DNA of 64,000 bases, taken from Neovahlkampfia damariscottae. Taxonomy: Eukaryota; Heterolobosea; Selenaionea; Neovahlkampfiida; Neovahlkampfiidae. Position 1 is the first letter of the stretch. Each line of letters begins with the position of its first letter. The notes under the pieces were generated by a model. It did no database searches and was not told where the DNA came from. It was given only the letters and a program-made list of their open reading frames with translations. This document shows, piece by piece, positions 10,520 through 22,913 of this stretch. Location of the stretch: positions 62,001 to 126,000 of the forward strand of contig JABLTG010000009.1 of NCBI GenBank assembly GCA_016618085.1. The letters are read 5' to 3'. A program made the translations under genes and the position numbers.

Positions 10520-10675
10520 ATCCCTTTTCTTTGATCTTTTGAATTAAATTTTCAAATTATTATTCTTTTATTTTCAGTCTGTTTACTGGTCCGAACACTT
10601 CTTGACAAAAAAAGAAAAATAAAAAAACGAAAAGTTTGATTGGACAACAATAAAAAAACAAATTTTTCGTTGAGG

Positions 10676-11009
10676 ATGACAGAAGCAAAACCAATAATCA
10701 AAAACCAAGATATGTCTGAAGAACTCAAAAATGATGCAATAGAAATTGCTAAAAGAGCTATGGAGAAAAACAGCGTAGAAAAAGACATTGCCGCATTTAT
10801 AAAAAAAGGTAAGTAATAATAAAATACTTAAAGCATAGAATTCGACAAAAAACATCATCCAACATGGTTATTCAAATTTTTATTTTTTATTTATTTTTAG
10901 GCATTGTATTGTAGGAAGAAATTTTGGATCCTATGTCACCCATGAATCTAAATATTTCATTTATTTTTATCTTGGACAAGTGGCCATCTTACTCTTTAGA
11001 GCTGGATGA
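10676..11009 (+). CDS. DYNLL1: Dynein light chain LC8-type
   Basis: Three exons (10676-10807, 10838-10866, 10901-11009) encode 89 aa, exactly the usual LC8 length. Diagnostic stretches are [40 protein letters not shown], and the strand/loop [18 protein letters not shown] ending [20 protein letters not shown]8 is a dimeric hub that binds short linear motifs in dynein intermediate chain and many other partners in the cytoplasm and axoneme. The stop is TGA. The second exon is only 29 nt and ends inside the PTW codon. ATTGG is about 33 nt upstream of the ATG. Identification is essentially certain. Confidence 0.98.
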
Positions 11010-11201
11010 ATTTATGTATAATTCCAAATAAAACCAATTTCATTTTGATTTTTTCCATTCTATTCAATTTATGAATCATTTTAAGATTCAATAATGGCAG
11101 CCAAGAAGTATTCGCTCTCAAAAAACAGTGAGGATTTCGTCTAATGTTTTCTTTCAAAAAAAAACAACCAAACAATCTGATTGGACTTTTTTTGAAAAGA
11201 G
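11010..11201. other. Intergenic region with a 16-codon ATG frame
   Basis: Between the LC8 and HEAT-repeat genes. It holds an AT-rich 3' tail, a tiny frame ATG..TAA at 11094-11144 (MAAKKYSLSKNSEDFV), and an ATTGG box about 22 nt before the next ATG. The tiny frame could be an upstream ORF; it does not splice in frame to the next gene. Confidence 0.35.
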
Positions 11202-14200
11202 ATGCAACAAACCAAATCTAAACAAAATAAATCACACAAAAACAAACGAAACAGTTATAAAATAAATCCAGTTGTTAAAAATATTGATAATTCATGGGTA
11301 GATACTTTTAATAGTATTGACAGTATTTCTCAAAATTTTTCCACACAAAAATTATCAAAATTTCTTGACAAACAAATAGAATCAGATTCAAAATTACCAG
11401 ATAATTCCGAAAAAGTACTCTTTTCTTTCATTAAATCATTTTAGAATTTTGTTAATTTTTTGATGAAAATAATACCTTTGGTTAAAGAGTCAAAAGAAGA
11501 ATTAATTGTTTCAAAGTTGATGAATTTAATTACAAAAATATCACAGAAGAATGAAGTAAGAATCAATTCTTGAAAATTAAAACAACAGGTTTCTTTTGGA
11601 GAAGAAGAATGTAATTATTTTGTTGATTATATTTTGGATGAAATTGAAATTTCCAAAGCTTGGTTAAGAGTGGATTGTTTGAGAACATTAAATTATATCA
11701 TTTTTGAATCTTGTGAAAGATTATCAGAGGTAAGAACAAATCAAAAATCATTAAAAACAAAAAAAAGGAAATTCAAAAAAAGAACATCAAAATTTTGTTA
11801 CCTTTATCAAAATTATCATATCCAGATTTAGAAGAAGTCAAAAGACAAACTATAAATTGTTTTGGAAATCTATGTTGCAAACCACAATCAAAAATTTTTG
11901 ACCAACAAAAAATTTATGATATTTTATTTGAGAATTTAGAATATTATTCAAAATTAAATTTACAAGATTATTCAAAAGTATCAAGAATTCAAATTTATTC
12001 TTTTAAAGTTTTTGAATAGCATACTTCGATCTTTAAATTTTATCATTGCATCTTCAAAGAATGTGCATATTTCAAATATACATGAATTAGTTGAAATACT
12101 TTTTAAAGTTTTAATTGAATCAAATTTATTAGATCAAAAGGGAGACCATTTTAATTTTCATTCTGATTCTGATTCTGATTGTGGAGAAAATAATCAAAAA
12201 AATAAAATAGGAAAAACTAGAGAATCCATAAGATTAAATATTTTACAAATTATATCAACAATGGCAAAAGTTGATTTTAAATCAATTTTTGGTGAATGGA
12301 AATTTTTAGTACCAGAATCATCATCTCTCAAATATAAAGCTGGAAACGAAAATTTATTGACTATTTTATTATTTGACTCTTCATCAAAATGTCGTAGTAC
12401 AGCAGCTATAACTATATCGACTTTATTGGCTGATTCAAGTAAATATTTAGCTCAAGCAGATGATAGAAAGTAAGTCAAAGTGATTTTTTTTTAAATTCAA
12501 GAAACAAATCATCATTTGTTACCTATTCAAAAATGTTAGCAAAAACGATAAATGAACTTCATGTTGCATTATTATACGCAATGGAAAATGAAGAAACAAT
12601 GTTGACTTTATTTCAAATCATCAAAGTACTACTTGATTTCTCTTTAACCTTTTTGAAGTGTTTTTCTGTTTTAGTTCAAAATACACCTTATGAAAAATTG
12701 AATTTGAATTGCATGATCAAAATTTTTGATTTATTTCCAAAATTAATTGAATCAGCTGATAAAATGATAATAACAAGTATTTTCAATTGTATTTCAATTG
12801 TTTTGTCAAAGAATATTGTTATTGTTGACTCAGAATTGTCTTCAAATGATGATTTTCTTTTTATTCTCTTAAAATCACTTCAGTCAAATTTTAAAAAAGA
12901 ATCAGCTGATGTTTTGAGTAATTATTCAAAATTTTACCCAAAATTGATAATCAAGAAATGGGATTCTATTAAAATATCATTAAAAAAAGAATTTGAAATT
13001 AAAGGTGATGGTGAATTAGTTGGAATTCAAATTCTATCAAATTTAACACAAACCAATGAAAATCTTGGTGACTTGTGGAACGACATTGATGACTTAATTT
13101 TTTCGAAATTATTTTCATCTTTAAATCCAATTATCCAGTCAGGGATCATAAATATTTATTCAAATATCAATTTTACTGATTTTGAAAAATGGAAAGTAAG
13201 TTTACAAAAATATGACTAATTTGAGAATAGAATAAGAAAACATTGATTCAAAACTTGAAAGAAATTCTTGAAGATACAAAACATTCAATTGTTAAAACTT
13301 CAATTTGTAAATTTTTTGGTGTCATTTTTTCATTTCCTATCTACAAAGAAGTAATATTATTGGACATTGATTCATTTTTTTTAGGATGTTGAATTTATTC
13401 AAGAAATTTTTGGATTATTGAAAAATTTATTAAAAGATAACAATTTGAATGTTAAAATCAAAGTATCTTGGGCAATTGGAAATCTATGTGATTCAATTCG
13501 CCAATCAAAATGGATCAAAGAATCAAAATATGAGAAAATCGTTATTGATTTAATTTTAATAAATTTGAACTTTAATGATATCAAAGTAAGTTTTAAATGA
13601 ATAAATTTAATCATATAGTGTAAAACTAATGCAATTAGAGCATTAGGAAATTTGTCATCGGTTCTGAATGAAAATATACTCTCAACATTGGTTTATTGTG
13701 CAAATGATTCAAATGAATATTTTTATGAACCTCTGAAAAAAAATAAAATGACACCAGTGAATATTGAAAATTCAATTTTCAATGAAATAATTTTTGTGAT
13801 TAAGGAAGAATCAAATGTGAAATTGAGATGGAATTCATGTTATGCAATTGGAAACATGATACAAAATGAAAATATTAAGGAATCTATTCCACAAATCATT
13901 GAGTAAAAATTGAAAATAATGTTAAACATTTCAAAAAAATAGTGAATTATGTTTTTCAATTCAACATGATGAGAATTTTAAGGTTAGGATAAACGCTGCA
14001 AATTCTCTTTGTTTAATAAATGGTATGATATATTTCTATTTATTTTTTCATTTAGATTATGGTGATTTAACAGGGAAAGTATTTGAATCAATCATCCAAT
14101 CAATAGAAAATAAAAAAGTGAAATTGAATTTGATTGAAAAGAAATATCAACAAAATCTAATAGAACAATTAAATAATAATTTAGTACACATATTAGAAGT

Positions 14201-14372
14201 TTATGATATCAATAAAATATCAAAAGAACTCAAAAATCATGAATCATTGATCAAATCAATTATTGAAGAACATTCAAATGTGATTGAGGTGAATAACTTT
14301 CATTTTTTTAAATTTTTTAAGGATGAAAAATTAACTTTGATTAATGGGAAATTAGATTTAATTTTCAAATAA
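11202..14372 (+). CDS. HEATR6: HEAT/ARM-repeat protein, HEATR6-like
   Basis: Eleven exons (ends at 11414, 11555, 11729, 11977, 12469, 13195, 13350, 13585, 13902, 14022, 14372) give about 943 aa. The protein is a long alpha-solenoid. The C-terminal repeats are the best guide: KVSWAIGNLCDSI, KTNAIRALGNLSSVL, LRWNSCYAIGNMIQNE and KVRINAANSLCLIN match the repeat style of HEATR6, a conserved eukaryotic protein of poorly known function. The N-terminus is basic. The acceptor near 13230 is ambiguous (13230 or 13236, both in frame). A further 33-nt GT..AG segment at 14289-14321 has no stop and could be an in-frame intron. Cytosolic; no membrane segment. ATTGG lies 22 nt before the ATG. Confidence 0.75.
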
Positions 14373-14450
14373 TGATGAAATAAAACTTTCTAATTTCTAT
14401 TTCGACACTTCAAGTTGATGTAAATTTTTCTCATTTTTCATTGGTCAACC

Positions 14451-16677
14451 ATGACAACAGTTTCGCAGGAGTATGTACTTGAACAAATTTTAAATAACGT
14501 AACTACCAATTCCACCTATAATCCAGAGCCATTTGTATATAATTGGTATGACTGGACTTCTCTTGGTGTTTCTTTAATCTTTGCAATTATTATCACTTTG
14601 ACTTTAATGTTCTATTATAGTTATAAAAGAAGATACGCGTATGGTGTCTATATAACATTATTTGTCACATTATTCATGTTATTTTATATGTCATTCATGT
14701 TGACTGTCGATATAGCAGCAGTAAAAAGTTGTTGTCGTTCTTTAATTCTTCTTTAAAGGGTTTAAATTTATGTGGTGAAAGAAAACATGATTTAGGATTT
14801 ACAAATTGTGCCGGAATGATACCACTTCATATGGTTATTATTTATAATATAATGTATTGGGCTATTCAAGTTTTATCATGGATTTTCATTCCATATTTAC
14901 AAAGTTATGTAAAAACAGGTCAAATTGGATATATAAGAAAAATATGGGGTGGATTTGTTGATAATTTTATCTCTTATTGTTTGTGTTAAAAATGATTTAA
15001 CTAATTTTTAAAGTAATTTATTTTTCAATTATTGGAGGTGGAGCTGTTTGTTTAATTGCATATATTCTCATTTTAAATATATTCTCTGCAAAGAATTACC
15101 CTGTAACTTTGTAAAAAAAAGAAAAAAAAATTTAACATGTTAAAAAATTTAGTTCTTCCATTTTAGGACTTGGAATGTCAATTTCTAATGCATATGGTAT
15201 TGTTTTATTATCAATATTAGTTGGACATTCAGTTGCTTCAATTCCAAAAACTCTTTGGTTTCAAGGAGATAATGTCAAAATGTTACAAAAAAATTATTTT
15301 TCTGCAGTAAAAATGTCCGAAGATTTAGATGAATCAAAAGAAACTTTAGAGAGTTATATATCAGAATTTTTCAAAATTGAAAGAGATATTGATCAATTTC
15401 CTGATATTGAACAAGATTTTGAAACAATGAAAAAAGAGATTGAACCATTATTTCAACCTTATTTAAAAAAAACATTAAAAAAGAAAAAAGGTGATTTAAG
15501 TTTTCAATTGAATTATAAAACACTTGCAACTTATTATCAAAACTTTTTAGATACTTTACGTAAAACAAAAGCACTTGAAAAGTTTGAACTTTTTTTTTTT
15601 AACTTTTTTAAAAGTCAATGGAAATATCTTCAAGATGAAACTATATTTTTAGAAGATGTTGAAAAATCTGCAATTGATACAACTATTCAAGTTACTTCAC
15701 CACTTTTTAGAGATTCAAATCCAAATCCATTTTTTAAAGTTATATTCACCATTGGTAATTTTTAAATCATTTTTTAATTTTAAGAGTATTATTATCATGT
15801 TTATGTTAAATATTTTTTGTTTAAAATTTTAGCATGTTTTAGTGTTTTATTTAGTCTAAGCTTAATTTGGAGTCAATTAACACCAATTTGGGTTTATATA
15901 ACACCTGATTATGGAAAATACTTTTCAATATTTTATTTAATATCAAGAGGTCTTGAATTAACACCATTTAATAGAATTTCAATTCAAGTAGATCAAATCA
16001 TTAATTTAATCATTTCTCTTTTTTAGATATTCACTGGAATTACACTTGCTTTGATAATGTATTATTGTTATTTTTCATTATTTCAATTAAAATTACCAAG
16101 TTATATGACTATTGTACCACATAATACTGATGATTCTTCATTTTTATTTTTATTGATTTTATTATGTAGAATTGGACCTACAATTTGTTTCAATTATTTA
16201 AATTTGTTAGGTTTAAGAGCAGAAGATGGAATTGCATTTTCAAAAGTAATGGGAACTTTGAGTACTGAAAATTTAAAATTATTTGGAACTATTGGGAATT
16301 TATTTTCAACATTTTTCCCACTTGTAATTCCAGTTATTGCAGTAGCTGTTTTATTTGATCTTGATCGTAGATTTCTAACCATTATAAATGTTAGAACATT
16401 TGTGTTATTTCCAATATTTTCGAATTCAATTCAAAATAGTGAAATTGAAGAAGGAAAGAGATTAATATCATATGAAAGAAAAAAAAGAGAAAGTCAAATG
16501 AATGGAGATGATATTTTGAATGAAAATGGTGATCAATGGGATAAATATGAAAAAAAAGGTAGATCAAGATTTGCACAAAAAATGAGAGAAAGAGAAAAAC
16601 AAAAAAAACAAAATCAACCAGAAGAAATACCACTTGAAAAATTATTGGGTGGTGATATAATTATTGATTTAGATTAA
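14451..16677 (+). CDS. LMBRD2: LMBR1-domain membrane protein, LMBRD2-like
   Basis: Six exons (14451-14720, 14759-14978, 15014-15110, 15153-15754, 15785-15987, 16027-16677) give 680 aa. About nine hydrophobic helices are visible: WTSLGVSLIFAIIITLTLMF, the block around YNIMYWAIQVLSWIFIPYLQ, IIGGGAVCLIAYILILNIF, AYGIVLLSILVGHSVASIPK, KILACFSVLFSLSLIW and later ones. The order matches LMBR1-like proteins. The motifs YWAIQVLSWIFIPYLQSY, IPKTLW and LLCRIGPTICFNYLNL are characteristic of the LMBRD2 branch, a plasma-membrane protein linked to GPCR signalling in animals. A cytosolic coiled linker sits between the membrane halves, and a basic, acidic-ended tail follows. The ATG is 7 nt after ATTGGTC. 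It converges on the F-box gene with a 15-bp gap. Confidence 0.9.
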
Positions 16678-16692
16678 GAAAAAAAAAATCAT

Positions 16693-19600
16693 TTAATAAA
16701 CAATTACATTACTTTGAAATAATTCTCTCAACTCTTTTTTTTGTTGTGTTGAAATTCCAGTTATTTGAATTTCTTTCAATTTTCTTTTTGTTTTGATAAA
16801 ATTTTTTAAATTTTCAAATGAAGAAAATTTAGTTGATCTTAAAATGAATTTCTTCAAGTTTTCAAAATTTGATTCTTTGTTCAATTGATTAAAAACAGAT
16901 TTTGATAAATTTGGTAAATCGAATATTTCCATTTCTTCTAAATTTGGACATTCAGTGTGAAAGTCAATTAAATGAAAACATTTTCTTAAATGAAATTTTG
17001 ATAAATTTGAATGTCTTATAAATGGTTTAATCAATGAACAATTTTCAATAATCAAACTGTGTAAATCTTCACTTTTACAAATAGTTTCATCCAAAGAAGA
17101 ATCTGAATATTTTCTACAATTTGATAATTGAATTGATTTTAAAGAATTATTTGAAATAACATTTGATAAATTATTACAATCTTTAACTTGTAAATCTAAA
17201 TTATTTGAATTTTGAGAAAATGAAATTTCTGTTAACAAAGAACAAGATATAATTGATATTTTACCATTTGATTCAAAATTTAATGTTTTCAAATTTGGAC
17301 ATGAAATTATAGTCAACAAATCAGATTCAATTGATAGATTCTTTAAATTTGAACATTCAATAAATTCAATAGAATTCTTTTCAAATGCTAATTTCTTTGA
17401 TTTTGAAAATGTATCAAAATTTAAATTTGGACAATAACGAAATGATAAATATTTTAAAGGTGGAATAAATGAAAAATTTGATTGGTCATCTTCTTGTTCA
17501 TTAAATACTAAATTTTTTAAATTTTGACATTCAAAAAATGATAAATTTTGTAAAGAATTTGAATATAATTTTGGTTGACAAATTGAAATATTCTTTGTAA
17601 CATTCAATTTCATTAAATTTGGTGAATTTTTTAATAAATTTTCAATCAATGAATCATTCAAGTATAAACAATTTTCGAAATGTACATCTAATAAATTTAA
17701 ATTTTGAAACTTAAAATTTAAATTGTAAAGTGAACTTGAAAATATTTGAATTTGTTTTAAATTTAAACATGATATGATTGGTTCTTTTAATCCAGAACAT
17801 TCTTGAATTTTTAAATGAGTCAAATTCGAAAATATTAAATTTGGTGATTCTAATGAATTACAATCATAAATTTCTAATAATTTTAAATTTCTTAAATTCT
17901 TTTCAAAATTGTCAAATGATGCATCAACAAGTGACGGAATATTTTTTAAAATTAATTTTGATAAGTTTGGGCAATTTAAATTTAAATTCTTTAAGTTTTG
18001 ACAATTTGAAATTTGAAATCCTTTTAAATTTGATGAAAAAATGGTTGGTTCTTTTAATGAATTACAATTGGTCAAAATTAATGCTTGTAAAAAATTGAAC
18101 TTCATACAAATTTCTTTTAAAGTTTCATCTGATAAAGATGAAATATTTAACAATGATAACATAACAATTTGATCACAATTCAATTGATTTAAAAATTCTT
18201 TTGAAAAATTTAAATTTGGCGCAGACAAAGCAAGTTTCTTCAATGATTCACATTTTAAAGATAACTGTTCTAAAACTTGACATTCACCTAAATTTACAGA
18301 ATTCAAATTTCTTCCAATCAAATTTACATTTTTTAAATGTATACATCTTTGAAGTGATATATTTTCTAATTGGTTACTTTCTAAATAGAAATTCTTCAAT
18401 TTTGGAAATCTTTCTTGTTGTAAACAAAATATTTGTGATTTTTCTAATTTATTTGATTTTAAAAATAAATTTTGTAATTCCATTGAAGAATCAATTGTAA
18501 AGTTTCTTAAATTTGAACAATTAATTTCAAGGTTTAATAAATCGTGTAGTAAAAATAAATTCAAGTCTTCTAAAATTAAATTTGAAATTTTTAAATTCTT
18601 AATTCCTCTACAATTAAAAATTGAAAAACTTTTAGTTTTTAATTTTTCAAAATTTTCTTGTTTTGAAAAATAACAATCTTGAAATTTTAATTCGTCAAAG
18701 TTTGACTTCGTTTCTTCGAAATTTACATTTTCTATAATACCAATTTGTTCGAAATTTAATTTTTTTAAACTTGGACATGAAATAATTGAATATTTTAAAT
18801 TTTCAATTTGACCAATTGAAAGTTCGGTCAAATTTTCATTAGAAATTTCTGATGAAATAATTTTAGTTCTTTCTGATCCAGTAATAGTTAATTTCTTCAG
18901 ATTTTTCAAATCTTTTGCAATTTTTGTCAAAGTTGATCCATTTAAGGTATAAAAATTTCTAAAATTGATTTCTTCAAAATCTTGAAATTGTTCAACAAAT
19001 TTTTCAATTGTCAAAGATGAAACGTCACCAAATTGAACTCTCAAAACTTTTAAAAATCTTAACTTTTTAATAATTTCTTCAAAAATTTCATCATTAAATT
19101 TTAAATTTTGGGAATACAAACAAGAGATTCCTTTGATATTTTTACAGTTATTTATGATTGAATAAATTGAATTTAAACTTAAACTTGAACAATAATCTAA
19201 ATTAATATAATTTAAATTTGGTAAATTTTTGGTAAGAAATTCAATTCCTTCATCTGTTATTGAAACATGCGTTGATAAGTTTAAATTTTTTAAATTTGAA
19301 AATTTTGATACTTCTTTTAAAATTAAATTTGAAACTGAAGTGGTTGTGTCTTGTATTTGTGGCAACTCTAATCCAGTCAAATTTATGTCAACTAAACTTC
19401 GAAGTCTTTTAAAATCTTTTGCACTCATTTTTATGAATTTTTGTGGTAGAATTAAGGTACGTATAGGTGATTCTTCACCAAATATATTCGTCAAAAAATC
19501 AACACCTTCTTGTAAATTTTGAATTCTGAATCCTTCAAAGTTGAACTCTTTCCATAACAAATGTGACCTGGATAAATTGTACCATAACTTGCATGTTGAT

Positions 19601-19803
19601 GATACACTGATCAAATTTGGTTTTGTTATAAATTCTAAAACATGAAATAGAATAATTTGAGGAAGCTCAAAAAACTTTGGTGTCATTTTCTTCAGTTTCC
19701 TTGTGTCTAGGAGTGAAAAGTTTTCTTCTGAAATATTTAGTTGGTGATATTTAATAGTTTTACCATTTGAGTCTTCTCTTTTTCTCTTCAATTCTACGGA
19801 CAT
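16693..19803 (-). CDS. F-box protein with very long leucine-rich repeat array
   Basis: Single exon, about 1036 aa from the first real ATG (19803). The frame is open upstream but lacks ATG. An F-box sits near residues 40-85 (FELPQIILFHVLEFITKP ... STCKLWYNLSRSHLLWKEF), followed by some 30 LRRs of the cysteine-containing type (NLKxLxIxxCxxL) to the C-terminus. F-box/LRR proteins are substrate receptors of SCF ubiquitin ligases, with the F-box binding Skp1 and the LRR arc binding the target. The absence of any intron over 3.1 kb is notable, since most long genes here carry several. The target is unknown. The ATTGG box about 48 nt before 19803 supports that start. Confidence 0.85.
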   Translation of the reverse strand: MSVELKRKREDSNGKTIKYHQLNISEENFSLLDTRKLKKMTPKFFELPQIILFHVLEFITKPNLISVSSTCKLWYNLSRSHLLWKEFNFEGFRIQNLQEGVDFLTNIFGEESPIRTLILPQKFIKMSAKDFKRLRSLVDINLTGLELPQIQDTTTSVSNLILKEVSKFSNLKNLNLSTHVSITDEGIEFLTKNLPNLNYINLDYCSSLSLNSIYSIINNCKNIKGISCLYSQNLKFNDEIFEEIIKKLRFLKVLRVQFGDVSSLTIEKFVEQFQDFEEINFRNFYTLNGSTLTKIAKDLKNLKKLTITGSERTKIISSEISNENLTELSIGQIENLKYSIISCPSLKKLNFEQIGIIENVNFEETKSNFDELKFQDCYFSKQENFEKLKTKSFSIFNCRGIKNLKISNLILEDLNLFLLHDLLNLEINCSNLRNFTIDSSMELQNLFLKSNKLEKSQIFCLQQERFPKLKNFYLESNQLENISLQRCIHLKNVNLIGRNLNSVNLGECQVLEQLSLKCESLKKLALSAPNLNFSKEFLNQLNCDQIVMLSLLNISSLSDETLKEICMKFNFLQALILTNCNSLKEPTIFSSNLKGFQISNCQNLKNLNLNCPNLSKLILKNIPSLVDASFDNFEKNLRNLKLLEIYDCNSLESPNLIFSNLTHLKIQECSGLKEPIISCLNLKQIQIFSSSLYNLNFKFQNLNLLDVHFENCLYLNDSLIENLLKNSPNLMKLNVTKNISICQPKLYSNSLQNLSFFECQNLKNLVFNEQEDDQSNFSFIPPLKYLSFRYCPNLNFDTFSKSKKLAFEKNSIEFIECSNLKNLSIESDLLTIISCPNLKTLNFESNGKISIISCSLLTEISFSQNSNNLDLQVKDCNNLSNVISNNSLKSIQLSNCRKYSDSSLDETICKSEDLHSLIIENCSLIKPFIRHSNLSKFHLRKCFHLIDFHTECPNLEEMEIFDLPNLSKSVFNQLNKESNFENLKKFILRSTKFSSFENLKNFIKTKRKLKEIQITGISTQQKKELRELFQSNVIVY

Positions 19804-20009
19804 ACTTGACAAAGATCTATAATTGAGACTTCTAATGTTTTTTCCACCAATCAGAGTATTTAGAACTGTTGCAAAAAATTTGTTGGTCAAAAAAGAACGG
19901 TAAAAAAAATACAGTTTTTGTTTTCAAATTGAAAAACTTTTTATTTGGAGGCTCCCACATCACCAAAACTTTAAAAGTTTGGTTGCTTGGTGCGTTAAGC
20001 AAAGCTTAT

Positions 20010-20687
20010 TTATTCTTCAAGTTCAATTTGTCCTGATGGGTACAATCTTTGTGGTTTTCCCATTGAACATTTGATTGTTACTGTACCAACATTTTGCCAT
20101 TGTTTTTTCAAAAGTGAAACACAAAAGTTGATTGAAGCAATAATGTTTGAGATTAATTCATCTTCAGTTAAACCAACATGACCAACAGCAGTTCCGAGAC
20201 AGATTTCTTTTTTGAATTGAAATTTGATTGTTTTTCTAACTTCTTCAACTTTTTTAGTGATATCATCATCGGATGTTAAGACAGTTGGAAATTTACCAGC
20301 TTTTGATAAACCTGGTCCAAGAATTCTTGGAATTTGTTTAATTAAACTTTCTGATGCAAGAAATCCTCTATATTGGTTAGCAAGTTTTTTAACAAGTTTT
20401 TTGTTTTTGTTGAGTTTTTTCATATCTTCTTGTGACATAAATGGAATTCCTAATTGTTTAGCTTTATCGCAATGGTTTTTATCTCCTAAAACACAAACAG
20501 CTGAGTTAACACGGATGTCATTTGGAAGTTTTGCAGTACCAGCAAAACGTTTATCTTTTTTCGCATCATAATTTCTTAATTTGATTTGAAGATCAACAGT
20601 TTGGTGGTGTTTAAATTTTGCAGTATCTTTTTGTGCAATTACGTTTTTAACAGCTTGTCTTAACTCGTCTCCTTGAAGTTTGGACAT
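20010..20687 (-). CDS. RPL10A: 60S ribosomal protein L10a (uL1)
   Basis: Intronless, 225 aa, close to the usual length of eukaryotic uL1 (about 217). Conserved stretches include [54 protein letters not shown], and the C-terminal [18 protein letters not shown]. It forms the L1 stalk of the large ribosomal subunit next to the E site. Codon use looks more C/G-tolerant than in neighbours, as expected for a highly expressed gene. Its upstream region, shared with the RhoGAP gene, is the largest clean promoter region in the window. Confidence 0.98.
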   Translation of the reverse strand: MSKLQGDELRQAVKNVIAQKDTAKFKHHQTVDLQIKLRNYDAKKDKRFAGTAKLPNDIRVNSAVCVLGDKNHCDKAKQLGIPFMSQEDMKKLNKNKKLVKKLANQYRGFLASESLIKQIPRILGPGLSKAGKFPTVLTSDDDITKKVEEVRKTIKFQFKKEICLGTAVGHVGLTEDELISNIIASINFCVSLLKKQWQNVGTVTIKCSMGKPQRLYPSGQIELEE

Positions 20688-21070
20688 TTTTCAATTCTGG
20701 TTCTGAACGAAAATGATTTGCTGAATTCAGATTTTTATAAACTCAAAAAAAAAATGATTGGATGAAAAACCCAATTTCTGTTAAATTGATCTAAAAGGAA
20801 ATTTAATGAAAATATTAGGGCTTTAAATCAAGTACATTTTTTTATTCATCAAAAACGAAAAATGATTGGCACAGAAAATTTAACGATTTTTTTTCGGAAT
20901 TTCTGTTTGGTGGAGCTGTGAAAAATGATTTCACTTCACAAACTCAATTGAATTAATTGTAGCCCAATCAGCAATTCCCTTCAAGAATTGACCAATCACA
21001 CCTCACTTTAGGTTCATTGGTTAATTTTAAAAAAACAGTGTTTGTTTGTTGTTGTAACTTGTTTTTCTAA
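20688..21070. promoter_or_regulatory. 383-bp divergent intergenic region with five CCAAT/ATTGG boxes
   Basis: Lies between RPL10A (minus) and the RhoGAP gene (plus). ATTGG occurs at 20757-20761, and further CCAAT/ATTGG copies lie near 20863, 20963, 20991 and 21013. No coding frame, RNA gene or repeat is seen. The cluster of boxes may reflect strong ribosomal-protein expression (inference). Confidence 0.5.
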
Positions 21071-22824
21071 ATGGGCATATTCAGCAAAAAGAAAAAAGGA
21101 ATGTTTGCCACTCCACTGGCTAAAGTTGTACAGGCCTCAAAAGAAGAAAATCAAATTCCACTTCCATTGCTTCGTTGTATAACACATATAGAAAACGTTG
21201 GAATGAATATGGAAGGTATATATCGTGTTAGTGGATCTTATAAACAAATGGCTGATATACAACAACTTTACGATAAAGGACTAGATCCAGATTTAACGAA
21301 ATACGACAGGTATGTAATTACCGGTGTTATAAAAAAATTTTTTGCTCTTTTGCCGGAACCTGTGATGACTTTCAAATTATATGATCCATTTTTAAGAGCA
21401 CAAGGTATATTTTATCAATATTCTTATTTATTTTTTCAGCGAAAAGAAGTGAACGTGATAGAGTCATAGAAATTAAAAAATTAGTTCAACAATTACCAAA
21501 AGAACATTTTATTGTTTTGAATTATATCATAACACATTTGAAAAAGATATCAGGTGAATATGACGTTACAAAAATGAGTGTTCAAAATCTTGCTATTGTT
21601 TATGGACCAACACTTTTTAGAAGTATAGATGAATCACCAACTAAAATATTATGTGATTCACCTTTACTTTCTGGAGCTGTCGCAAATCTTATAACATATC
21701 ATGAATATATATTCTCAGGAGGTGAATTAGACCTTCCAGAAGAAGAAGAAGAAGAAGAAGATGGTAAATTGGATATATCAAAAGTTGATTTTTCAATGCT
21801 TGAAAGTCAATTTGGTTCAACAGATGTTGATGTTTCAATGTCAAAATTCGCAAAAAAACAAAATAGCTTTTTTGAAAAAAGAAGAAAGAAATTAAAAGTT
21901 CATAGTGATATTAGTGAAGATACAAATGAAGAAGAACTTACCGATCAAATTATAACAGATACAGTTAAAGAAGAATTGAAGTCTGAAGATGTTCCAATTT
22001 CTGTTATAGAAGAGAATACAAAAGAAGAAGAAGAAGAAGAAGGAATGGAAGGAAATGAAGAAAAAGATGAAAATGATTTGAATGATAGAAAATCTGTACA
22101 ATATGAAAAACAAGAAAATGAAACAAAAAAATTAATAATGCTTGAAGAAACACAAGATGAATTTGAAGAAAGACTTTCAAAAATAGAAATTGATTTAAAA
22201 GATCCACAACCAGGTGTTTTAGAAAGAATTAATATTAAACGTAAAAAAGAGTCAAGAACAGAAATATTTGATCAAATGTCTTTGGAAGAATTAAAATTAG
22301 AAAAAATATTGTTAAAACAGGAACTTCGACATTTTGAAGAATTATTTCTTGAAAAAAACGGAATTGAACCAACCAATGAAGATAAAAATTTATTAAGACC
22401 AATTTATCATAGATATAGAACTGTAAAAGGTAGAATTGATAAATTTCAAAGATCAACTTCAGTTTTCTATCCTGTTGTACCAAAAATATCAAATGATTCA
22501 CCTGAACAAAGAAGAAGAAGAAAAACTTTAACCAGTTCATCTCATTCAATCATTTCAACAACTTCAGATTCAACTATTTCAAAATTATTAGAACAAAATG
22601 ATGATGTTTTAACAAAATATCAAGAATTAAAACATGAAAAAAAAGAAATTCAAAAAAAGTTACTTCAATTTGAAAAAGAGTTTTTAGAAAAAAATGGAAG
22701 AAAAGTTTCAAAAAAGACAGATAGAGAAGGTATGGAGGAGATTTATGAAAAGTATTCTGATATCAAAACAAAAATAACTTTAATGGAATATGATATGTCA
22801 CAAAAAAATTCAACAGATATTTAA
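21071..22824 (+). CDS. RhoGAP-domain protein with C-terminal coiled coils
   Basis: Two exons (21071-21404, 21440-22824) give 572 aa. The RhoGAP domain occupies about residues 15-215: FATPLAKVVQASKEE, GIYRVSGSYKQMADIQQLYD (with the catalytic Arg of GxxR), VITGVIKKFFALLPEPVMTF, LNYIITHLKKISGEYDVTKM, and LAIVYGPTLFRS. Such domains stimulate GTP hydrolysis by Rho/Rac/Cdc42. After an acidic Glu run near residue 225, the C-terminus holds two FAM13-like helical segments (LEELKLEKILLKQELRHFEE and a second QKKLLQFEKEFLEKNGRKVS), so the overall order resembles FAM13. Cytosolic regulator of actin or membrane dynamics. A TTG/GAA-rich simple repeat encodes the Glu tract. Confidence 0.9.
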
Positions 22825-22913
22825 AAAAAACATTTAACAGGTGTCAAAAAAAAAAATCAAATTCAAATAACCAACTTTTATTTGTAAAATAAAAACTTAA
22901 TTCTTTTTTGTAA

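Noticed and set aside
11094-11144. 16-codon ATG frame (MAAKKYSLSKNSEDFV)
   Set aside because: Too short, and splicing to the next gene does not keep frame; kept only as a possible upstream ORF in the intergenic note.
21740-22040. GAA-rich simple repeats in the RhoGAP gene as microsatellites
   Set aside because: They encode a Glu-rich acidic linker in frame; no independent function is supported.
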